From: Nymphaea colorata
Lineage: Eukaryota; Streptophyta; Magnoliopsida; Nymphaeales; Nymphaeaceae
Assembly (NCBI RefSeq): GCF_008831285.2
Contig: NC_045147.1
Coordinates: forward strand, 23,150,981-23,214,980
Reading direction: 5' to 3'
Length of the DNA stretch: 64,000 nucleotides
The position numbers and the translations under genes are program-made. This document shows, piece after piece, positions 1 through 14,343 of this stretch. Position 1 is the first letter of the stretch; every line of letters begins with the position of its first letter. The notes under the pieces are model-generated. The model was not told the DNA's origin. It made no database searches and was given only the letters and a program-made list of their open reading frames with translations.

Positions 1-764
1 TGCTGAATTTTTTTGACTCTGGAAGCTGTGGTGGAGGAGAGATCCCATTTGGGTGTTCATGGTTTTCGCTTCGATCCCGTCTCTTGTGGTCTTCGTCCAA
101 GAATCAAAGCCCTTCGTACCAAGGTACGTGTATTCGTTCTTTTCGTTTCTCTTTTTCTTTGCCTTCCTTCTTGCTTCTGGGAGTTTCGGGTCTTGATTTG
201 ATTTTGTGGTTTTGGTGATGGTGGGAGTCCTCAAAGGCTTGATTTTTTCCGCTTGGAGTTGATGATTTTTGGGTTTCGTCTAGGTGGGATCTCTGAGGGT
301 TTGAGCTTGAGGGGAGTTCAGGTGTTTGCTGTTTCATTTCTGGGTGATTTTTGAGGGGACAGGGAGTGGGAATTTCTGGGGCTTTTGGTTGCTGGTGTCA
401 AGAGGCCAAGGGTTGGTGGAATTTGGTTGTTTTTTGTTTCTGTATGTTTTGACTCGGAATTAGAGCTTGGTTATGCTCAAACTGGACGAAATTTGATCGC
501 GTGTAATTCTTCATTCGTTTCTGGTGTGGGAATGATCATGAATGATGAGTAGCGGCTCTTCCTTTCTCAAGCAATTCCTTCCTCTTCCATGTTTTTTCCT
601 GGTTGTATGGAGTATTGAATTTTCAACGATTTTATGCTTGTTAGAGTGAAGCATCACCGTGGGTACCTGATTTTTTTCTCCTCTGTGCAATCACTTACAG
701 AGTTTTCTGAGCGGAGGTACCCTGTATATCTGAGCTTACTATAGAACATCCTAAGTTAGAGAAA
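1..764 (+). other. 5' leader of the RLCK gene with a probable 5'UTR intron
   Basis: This stretch precedes the kinase-like CDS and has no convincing coding potential. A good donor (AAG then GTACGT) follows position 123, and a good acceptor (TTACAG) ends at 700. A 5'UTR intron of about 577 bases (124-700) is therefore likely, leaving a short leader exon of about 64 bases before the ATG at 765. The DNA between is T-rich, as expected for a plant intron. The promoter and transcription start lie outside the window. This is inferred from splice signals only. Confidence 0.5.
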
Positions 765-3700
765 ATGGGTTGTTTCACGGTATTGAAAAACAGAAGGAAG
801 AAATCCGATCGTCCCATCGACGCCAAGCCCCGTGAAGACATTGAGAATCCAATTCCACGGTCTAGCGAGAGATCCCTCCAATCGGCACCTCCGAGCTTTC
901 GAAATAGAACCAAGTTTGAAGTGATTGGCCATACGCACAGTGAGAGGATGCGCGTTCTCTCTGCACCTTCGAGTTTGATTGTCTACGAACAGGAAGAGGG
1001 CAAGCTTCAGAAAAGGGCAGTAGGCGAAAAAAGGGCGAAGCCTCACCCGCTTCCTCTCCCCTCGCCGCAGGGTAGCTCTGGTCTTAAGCATATGAGCAGC
1101 TTTAATTCAAACTGTAGCAGCGATCCTGTTTCTGTATCTGGACCGCTACCATTGCCTCCTTTGGGCGGGCTTCGTTTCTTCTCGTTTGATGAAATAGTGG
1201 CTGCGTGCAACAATTTTTCTCCCGATAGATGTGTGGCTGACGGGCTGTCTACAACCACTTATAGGGCTTCATTTGGTGACGAATCATGTGGTTCGAAGGC
1301 TTTGGAGGCAACAGTTGTCTGCCTTCATCTTTTCAAGCAGGTAATATGTTAGTTTATGTGTTGACTATTTCTATGCTTGCCTATATGTTTATAGAACAGA
1401 AAATTTGTAGGACTTATGTGATTGCTCGGATGTTCTGCTCATGTATATCTCTATCTTTCGATGCTGATTTTTTGTCTTTTCCGTGCAAAATTAAGTCGGC
1501 AAACATTTCTTTCTTCAAGTTTAAATTGTTCAGTATCATACTTTTTCATTCGTCAATTGGCTACGCCAACTCTATTCCATTGAACAAGTAAATTCGGAAG
1601 AATTAAGAGCTAGGTTTTTTTCATCATGAACATAATGATATATCTTCTTGCTAAGTCAGAAAGTTCTTTCGTCAAGAGTATAGGCTTTAAATAGAAAGTA
1701 CAAAATATAAATGGCTCCAGATTCTCTCTGAGCAGTATACCACTGGAATAATATGTGGAACTGGGATCCTTTTCGGTTCCTCATGAATCTGCTATTCCTT
1801 TTCTTCGCTGTTTTTTGTCCTTTTTTTCTGTTTTTAGTGAATCCATTTCCTGTTATTCACACCTATTTGATATGTGCCCGCAGGGTTATAAGGAATTCAT
1901 GAGCGAGATTAACAAGATTGCATCTTTGCAACATCCTCAACTTTGTAGACTGATTGGATTCCATGCACGTGAGGGCTCTGATCAGTGGATGCTGGTTTTT
2001 GAGAGACTTTTCCATGGGAGCTTGGATCGGCTGCTTTATGGCCGACCTGATGGGCCTCCAATTGATTGGAGCACAAGGGTGAAGGTTGCCCTTTGTGCCG
2101 CTCAAGGGCTTGCATTTTTGCATGAGGAAGGGCCTTTTCAGGTACTAAAAGTGTGTATGATGGTTACTCACTCTTCATCTTCTTCTTTCCTCCTTACTTT
2201 TGTCCATATTTGGAAAATTGGACCATGCTTTGGGGATTGGATTGCACGGGTTGGATAAATGTAGCAAGCGGTTCGAAGATACTGGATTTGCGTGAGCAAT
2301 ATCTTAGGGTCTTTTGTCATATAATGTTTTGAATCATTTCTTTTGCACTAGGTTCCTCCTATGTGAACTTGATTAAGCATTTCCACTATATGAACTGGAC
2401 TGTTTGCCAATCCCTGTAGGAAACTCAAACTAGTAAACAAGCCTTATAAAGGAACATGTGGAAATGAAAAATGAAGAGGAACCTATACTTGATAAAATTG
2501 CCACAAATTCTGATTGATTTATATTCTCCTATGCACTTAATATTGGTTCCTGCACACTGAGCCTATTAGTGCATCGGTTAAAAGATTGACTGGATATCAC
2601 TGATTAGTATTTAATACCGTCTAGTTTTGTTTGCAGCCTGGAGGCCAGGCCATGGCATGTTCTATGGCTAAGCAATTTTTTTTTTTTAACTAGGCATAAA
2701 AGAAGCAGGCATATGTTTTCTTCTTGGCGGCATTCATTTTATGGACCTTGTTGTCCTTGACCAATATTTTCTACTTTGTCTTTTGTTCAATGATTCATTT
2801 ACCATGGGACTTTAAGAGCTGATACACGATTTACATTATTATCTATGTTAGTGGCATGGTTGGTTTCTCAGGTCTAGAAACTAGACTCTTTGAACTTTTA
2901 TTGTTGATAATATCCGGCAGTCTATACCCGTGTATGCATGTATTTCTTTGGCTGGTTGGTCTATTTAGTTTGGAAAATAGAATGAAAATTGCCATCTCCC
3001 TCTTTGCTGAATCAGTTTTTATCTTACAGGCGATGTTCAATGACTTCAGATCTACAAACGTTCAGATTGATAAAGATTATAGTGCAAAGCTCTCTGGTTT
3101 TGGTGCCAGCATTTCTGATGCAGAAGCTGATTTTTCTTCTTCCACGGTGAGAATCTTTTCCCTTCCAATTCCCATTTCTGGTGGAAGTATGAGATGCATT
3201 TAAGAAACCTGGAGTTTATTTTCCAGTGTGACCCATTTTGGGGTGAATTGTATTTTCTACAATGATCTTAATGTTACATTTGTCTTTTTTAGGCATCAGC
3301 AAACATTTCGCCAGAGACCCTGGAGCGAGGATTGGTGACCCCAAAGAGTAATGTCTGGAGTTTTGGGATCCTGCTGCTTGAGTTGCTAACAGGTTGGCAA
3401 AACATGGATACCCATTATCCAAAAGCAGAGCGGGATCTTGCAAAGTGGGCAAAGGCATACCTTTCCGATGAATGCCGATTATCACTGATTATTGATCCTA
3501 AACTAAAAGGCCGTTACCCAGTGAAGGCTGCGAAGATCCTAGCCGATACTGCCAGAAAATGCCTGGAAAGAGACCCTTCAGATCGACCTACAATGCGAGC
3601 GGTAGTGGAATCTCTAATGTTTGTACAGGATATAAAATATACTTCTCGATTCCCATTGCAAGAGCCGATCTCCTCTTCTCAACCTTTAGGTGTTCCAACT

Positions 3701-3952
3701 GCACTCGGTTACCGTCAGGCAAATCTGATGACAAGATCCCCCAGCCTCAACGGTATTCCTCTGCCACCTGTTGGTTCCAGATCATCACCATCACCACCTT
3801 GTCGAGTGAAGCCACTGGTTTCTCCACCACGACCAATTTCACTTCCACCTCGATCTTGTGCCTCTACAGTGTCTGTTGAAGAAATCTCAATTCATGAAGC
3901 CCGCAAATCTATTTCTCCAGCAAGAAGGAGTGCTGGAGTTGCTGGTTTTTAG
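765..3952 (+). CDS. Receptor-like cytoplasmic kinase (RLCK-VII/PBL-like), probable pseudokinase
   Basis: Spliced CDS: exons 765-1340, 1884-2141, 3030-3146 and 3293-3952, all introns phase 0, 536 residues. The N-terminus MGCF is a classic N-myristoylation (Gly2) plus S-acylation (Cys3) signal followed by a basic NRRKK patch, so plasma-membrane attachment is likely. A kinase-like fold spans roughly residues 138-475 (FFSFDEIVAACNNF start, HPQLCRLIG, WSFGILLLELLTG, DPSDRPTM). Key catalytic positions are altered. There is no glycine-rich loop, the VAIK lysine region reads VVCLHL, the HRD-type motif reads NDFRSTN (Asp283 kept, Lys changed to Arg), and DFG reads GFG (Gly301). SDVYSFG reads SNVWSFG and APE reads SPE. 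The tail of about 70 residues is Pro/Ser-rich. Family knowledge suggests a scaffold in receptor signalling; the loss of catalysis is inferred. Confidence 0.9.
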
Positions 3953-6557
3953 TTTTATATCACGGTATATCCATATTTGTTGATTTTGTATTCATGAGAA
4001 TGAGATAAGGAGCCGTCGAGCTGTAGATAGAAGAATGTGCTGGAGTAAGTGCTAGATTAGTCTGTTTTATCCTTGTCTCTCTCTGTGTATATACGAGAGA
4101 GTGTATTGTAGGTTGATGTGAGCTTGTTCAACCTCTTTAAGTTCAATGATAAGTATATTCTTCTTTTCTATAGTATTGTTTCCCGTTGTTGCTACTGGTA
4201 AAAGAATGCATATGGTAAATGTCACCTCCGATTTAAAGATTTGAAATCATTTCCTGCATAGCTCTTACGTGGAACAATGTGTTGGACCATCTACCTCGAT
4301 ATTAATGGCCGGTCTACCGTTCACTTGACCAACGAAGTGCTGTTACGAGAAGCATGGTTGCCTGCACAAGCTTTTTTTACTGTGATCCTAGATGCTAGAC
4401 CATTTACACCAGTGCGCTGGTGTCATTTATTTCTTATTTATGCCTGATTGCAGAACAACAGAATTTTGGACTGTTTATTAAATATTTCCGTTCTGAACTA
4501 CTGTTTCTCCTAGAAATAATGCAAAAGATAGGGTCAGGATGGCAACAGAAAAACCGATGGTCACGAAAATAATAACACATAATTGATTATATAACTGGGC
4601 ACCAACATGTTTCCACTTTGTTCTTTCAAAGTAGATTGGTGTCATGTGATGAACAGACTGGGATATGGATTGCTGGGCAGCACTGTCCTGAATCATTTAT
4701 ATGTTTTCCAAAAGAGTTCTGTTTTTGTTACTTGTCACCTTCTGCAATTTATAAGTTATTTATTCTGTCAAAATGATTGTGACTAATGTTTGAAGGATAA
4801 GTTCACACCGAAGTCTCCTTGAAAGTCTGCCAAGTTGAAGTCTCTATTATGATGTTGGCATGATTTTCTTTGACTACAAAAAGGGGCAATTACAGCTTGA
4901 ATTGACCCAAATTGAGTTCTTGCACAGCGAGTTGGCTATGTTATTTACATCTGATTTAAATTAGGCCTGAACGCTCTATCAAGATTCGGAGGGTTTGTGT
5001 ATGTTTTGTTTTATTCCCTAGTGTTGTACGTGATGCTTGAGTTTGTACTCTGGTAGAGGCTCAGTCTTCTAATGGGCCAACTTGATATATCTCTGGATGA
5101 AACCCTTAACATTGAAAAGCTTCCCACAGGCACAAATACGAGGGATAAGAAAGAACTCTAGACTGCAAAGATACAAAGAGAATATATTTGAACATCTTTG
5201 AGTAGATGAACTGAGAGCCTTACTCCAGAAGAAAATAAAGTGCTGCGTGGCACTGATTAAAGCACTAAAAACAGGCCAACCTTCATAACTGGTCCAGACT
5301 CTTTAATTGTTAAGCCGCGCAAGTCTCATGTTGAAAGTTCTGCGGACAAATAATTTTTACAGCTAAGATTCTCTCTCTCTCTCTCATCGGCTTGTCCCAG
5401 CCCACAGGATGCACGACCCATGTTTAACCACTGTGACATCTTTGAAAGTGAATCAAAATATAGTAAACTAAGGAGCGGTACGGACGCTGCAACATTGGAT
5501 TTCTTTTTACCTCATCAGGCAAATTAAATATGGCAATGCAGGAAAATTTAGGCGTTGTTGCAGTTGGCATATTGACCATTCTCATCCCAAATAGTGCTTG
5601 TCCGGTGACTTGGAACAAAAAACATCCTAAAACCTATTCATTGTGGAGAACTTATTGAAGGAGGCGTGTCGAAGACCATGGCTTGAATTCTAATGGCACG
5701 ACCAACCAACTTCAATCTTCTTCAATAGTCTTGTGGAAAAGAGTTCACCCGCTGTTTAAATGTCACTTTTTAAGCAATTCATTGAGTTTGCACCGCCACG
5801 ACGACGGCAACCATCGGCATGGCGTGCAAAACCAGTGCGGCCCAGGCTGTACTACCAAGCGCAGTTTCTCCATGTAATATGTAAAACCGAAAAAATAATT
5901 CTGTTCTTCCATGGAAAGATGATCGCGGAGGGTGACCTTTCTCACTATTGGGTAATTTCATGTCATCAGGTCCTTCACATGGTTATTGATCCCAATGATC
6001 CATGAACAACTTTATTATAATCTTTGTGTGTATAATATTTCTATGCTTTGATACATCTAGATAAGATTCATGAATAACAAAGCTGTTTAGTGTTTACAGA
6101 TCATGAACATGATCATGCTGTCCGAAGATAGCGATGAGCAATAACTATTTATTAGATTCCCAATCTTGAGTTAACAAAAAACATAGGTGGAGGAGGATGA
6201 GGATGAGCATTCTCAACAAATCTGGCTCTTCTCTGCATTCCTCTCACCTCTGAAGCTAATTTACAGAGATGGGCATTGCATTTCTGAGCTCCCCATTAAA
6301 AGAAACTACCAATCCACAAAAAAGTTTACTGCCAACAGATCGCCACATCCCTTCATTCTCTTTTTCCTTTACTAAACCAAAACTCTTCGTTCAGCATAGG
6401 TTTCCAGAGCCACCACCCAAAGGACAGGTTGTTTCCTCACCGCCACTCAAGATCTTTACTCCAGTACAATAAGTCAATCAACTGATTCTGATTAGCAAAA
6501 TTAAGGCAATGTACCTTCCAAGAAGCTCACATCTTTCATTACTTTGTGCTCTTCTCT
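3953..6557. other. Intergenic region, RLCK 3' flank
   Basis: No gene is supported here. The first 200 bases are probably RLCK 3'UTR, with a short CTCTCT/GAGAGA inverted repeat near 4078-4102. The rest is unique-looking AT-rich DNA with a short (CT)n run near 5371-5385. Open frames here are short and show no recognisable family. The last stretch before 6558 is probably 3'UTR of the minus-strand cellulase gene. Confidence 0.5.
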
Positions 6558-10808
<4,251 letters not shown>

Positions 10809-10890
10809 TCACTGCCTTCTGAACCTCCTTCCTCCTCCTTTTCGCCAAGACTCTATTGGGTAAAAGCCTCTTGATTTCTTATGATACCAA

Positions 10891-10898
10891 TATATATA
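10891..10898 (-). promoter_or_regulatory. Probable TATA box of the GH9 cellulase gene
   Basis: A TATATATA run on the minus strand lies about 98 bases upstream of the cellulase ATG. Transcription would start near 10865, giving a leader of about 70 bases. It is the best TATA match in the proximal upstream DNA. AT-rich context makes chance matches common. Confidence 0.45.
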
Positions 10899-13800
10899 CA
10901 CAGAGCCAAGCAAGCATATAATAGTAATACACGCCGGAGAAGAAAGCGCGAGCTCCCCGACGTGCCATTTTTTAATATCACATAAGACACAGGGAAGAGA
11001 AAGCTGATTCACTTGCTATATTTTAGCTCCCCGAATGCCTTTTAATGCGTATTCATTCTTCGGGGTCAACTCTTCTATGTTATTACATCTACCTGACTCA
11101 TTTTCATCATAAACATGTCTGCAATGTTTTTTTTTCTCAAAAGCTAAATGATCGCCTGCATCTAAATTTAAAAGAAAAGATTACATAGCTTTATGATCTA
11201 ACAGTGAGCTTGATGAGACGATTTATAATCATCCTATATAAGTACATTTTTCAAAATGGTAGTGCAATGTACGTCAAGGTCGGTGATCTGCTCACAACGC
11301 GTTGGTCACGGATCTCCTGCGCAGCAGCCATTAAATTCAAAAGTAGGTGAACAGTGTAGATAAAAAGAAAATTCATTAAAGACGAATCTCATGAACAAAA
11401 TGTGGAGAATGGATCCCGGCGAATTCGGGAACAGATACACTAACAATAAAGAATTGGGTCTCGCAATCCGATGAGCAGCCATGTGAGGTTGCAGACGTCG
11501 TCTTTCAGGCGATTAAGAAATTCCTCGCGGTCTGCTTCTCTTAGTTTCTACTGGTTCATCGAAGCAGATGGCAGAAGCCGTACGTGCCGTTCATTAATGG
11601 TGATCATAATCGCATCAAACTATTAATTGGTTTTGCATTTGTTGGTAACAACAGATTCGACACTTTACATGAAAATGGGTTAGCTGTAATTCGCGCATCT
11701 AATAAGCACTCTGTGATTGGTCAGCAGATGTGTAAAATTAATAGCTACATTTAATGATCAAACGAATCTTGTTTGCTTACATGATGTGAATGACGATAAA
11801 ATTTATTACTTGTCTGATGGAAGCGAAGTTGCCATTTAGGTTACTAGGTTTCAAATCTTTCATTATTGTTCTATAATACGCAATTTTCTTAACAAATATA
11901 TCTGCAATTGGTCAAGCACATTTTCGATTCAAGCGCAGAAATTTGTTCATTAACTACAGAAAAAGGAAGGAAACAAGAGAAGTAGATTAATAAACTCGAG
12001 ACCTCCCCGTCCAGGAATAATTTGGTGAAGAATCCCATGCTCCATGGATTGCATCTCTATTGGTATATTCTTATAGAGATTCCTAGCTTGCCTTTAGAAA
12101 AGAAAAAACAAAAGGACGAGAAAATCTTCAAAAGCAGGATTACTCATTCCCATAACCAGCTTCAGCCTAAAGAGCACTAATAATATAAATTTTAAATTTA
12201 TATATAAATATAAGTAAAAAAATAAAGAGAGCCGCATATTATTTTTTTATATTTTTCAAGAGAAAGTAAGAATTTCCTTAAATTTTAATTATTTTCATAT
12301 AATTTGGCTTATTTTGAGAAGAAATAACTTTTAGAATATGTTTACCGGTTCACCGAGCCGGTAGGTTGGACGATTCGATTCCAAAACTATTTTTCACAAC
12401 ATAAGGAACTTGAACTTTTTGTACTCTCAGTTCCATAAAATAATGCATAAATATAAGTTAATTTAATTAATGCTAGGGGATATATTTTTTTCTGCTGCTT
12501 TTGCCCTTCTCCGATTTAAGCCATATTGTGAACCCATCTCGTGTCCCCATAATTAGTTTTCTTAAAGCATTTTTCTGTACAAATTAAGTTTCGTGATGAA
12601 AACACTCCAAATCATAATATTTTGATTTATTTAATTTCTTTAATATTTAATTCGTTTTTAATCCAAAACCCATTATTTTTATGAAAAAAGAAAAACGGTA
12701 TTTATTTGGGTCTGGGTCAGGCGCATTCGATTTCTAAAATACAATTCTTTTTCTTGCAGAAGTGAGTCACGATGATTTTATTTCTTAAGATTTTTAATCA
12801 GAACATTGATTTTGGAATTTTAATATAAAAACATGAAGTTATATGCGTTAAAGGGAAGACATTTCCAAATTATAAAATTAATTTTGAGTTAGTTGTAATT
12901 AATTATAAAAACAAAAAAAGTTAATGTCTATTGCACTCATAACACGCGGCATCTGTATTGGCTAACACTCTTTGTAGCTTTAGTTTCATTCTTTTATCAA
13001 TTATGATAATCAATCACTTAACTAAACTTTAAAGATTTTTTAAGGTAGGACTGGACGTAAAAATACCCTCCCTTAAGGTTAAGGTGCACGTTTGGATGCA
13101 TGCATAACCTCCAATTTTAGTATTGAATCGGCTCTGGTACAACTATAACGACTCAGCTTACTCTCATAGTCAGTGGCGGAGTCAGAAAAATTTGTAGGAG
13201 GGACACTTGTTTAAAAATAATCAAATTTGAGATATATATATATAAAGTGTGCCACTTTCCATAGTCACCCCTAAACGTACGTGAGGTCTACGCTTTCTTA
13301 TTTTTCTGAAAGATGCCTTACTTTTCTGGCCGGGCAGGGCAAAAGCATGAAGAGTTAACTTGTGCCACGATAAATTAAGTTGAAAATCAAGAAAAAACAT
13401 ATTCGTTTCAGTTCTTGTTAATATACGAGATCATATTATCGGCCCACATGGGTGGGTTAGCTGGTATTGTTTCTTATTCCATAGCTTTATTTCGGTAACT
13501 CTCATACCAAGTTTTGGTCTTCATGAACTTATAACAAATGGTCTCTCAAACTATTCACTTACAACACATTTGGATGTCAATATAGCGTCTTCGGATGGGA
13601 AAATATTGAAAGCCAAGATGTTTTCTAAGAGACCAAAATAATCATTCTGACGGGTATTTCTGTCATTTGAACAACAAATCCCAACTTTTATATTTTCAAC
13701 TTATTCTCCACCATTCATTTCATGTCCTACATGATTTTTTATTAAGTATACTATAGTACATTTACATAAGGGTCTGGTAGTCACTTCTCTCACTCCAAAT

Positions 13801-14213
13801 TTTGATATGCTCGATTATATATATATATACATAAAGAATGTTGGTTAGGGGTTTGATTTAAAAACAAATTTAGATAGAGAGTGATTAAGGTAGGGTAGAA
13901 GAACATAGAGAGATGCCTCATTTGGGCGATAAACATGTTCATCCAGAATAGAGTCAGATGACAAAGGAAACGTGATATAAGGACGGGGCCCCACCCACGG
14001 ACACCACGTGCCCGTAAAAAGACACAAGTCCTTCCTTCCTCCCTCCCCCACCAACAAACCTTCAACATTCCTCGCTGTCCAAGAAAAGAAACTCACATGC
14101 AAGAACCCGTAGCCTCCTTTTCCCTCTCACGAGAAGTCCGTGCCCTCTAACTTCTTTCCTTCTCCCCCCTCCCCCTGCATGGCCACCTACCTCCTTCATA
14201 ATACATGTATATG
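10899..14213. other. Divergent intergenic region between GH9 cellulase and CYP79
   Basis: About 3.3 kb of AT-rich DNA separates two divergently transcribed genes and should hold both promoters. I see no coding sequence. Part of it (about 13171-13260) resembles a decayed dispersed repeat, annotated separately. The 400 bases before the CYP79 TATA box become C-rich. A CACGTG G-box core lies near 14004-14009. Confidence 0.5.
13171..13260. repeat. Decayed dispersed repeat with a GTGGCGGAG start
   Basis: The stretch begins CAGTGGCGGAGTCAGAAAAA and runs into AT-rich DNA with a short (TA)n tract. Related GTGGCGGAG- or GGCCGGAGTCA-type starts recur near 33832, 62623 and 63582. This kind of boundary is common in old plant transposon remnants, but I see no terminal inverted repeat, target-site duplication or coding part. 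The element class is unknown. Confidence 0.4.
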
Positions 14214-14222
14214 TATATATAA
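14214..14222 (+). promoter_or_regulatory. Probable TATA box of CYP79
   Basis: TATATATAA lies 122 bases upstream of the CYP79 start codon, followed by C-rich DNA typical of a leader. Transcription would start near 14250, giving a leader of about 95 bases. Confidence 0.6.
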
Positions 14223-14310
14223 TCTCCCCCTGTCCATTCCTTCCTTAACTCCAACACACCACTGCACTTCCACTTCTCCCCCTGAACAAAGCAAAAGGCT
14301 CGGTGACCAC

Positions 14311-14319
14311 ATGCGCTAG
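14311..14319 (+). promoter_or_regulatory. Two-codon upstream ORF in the CYP79 leader
   Basis: Within the predicted leader there is an ATG CGC TAG, a two-codon ORF ending 24 bases before the main ATG. Such minimal upstream ORFs can lower translation of the main ORF. Whether it lies in the transcript depends on the start site, which I place near 14250. Confidence 0.45.
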
Positions 14320-14343
14320 CAGCCTCGCCTCCTTGTCGAAGCC

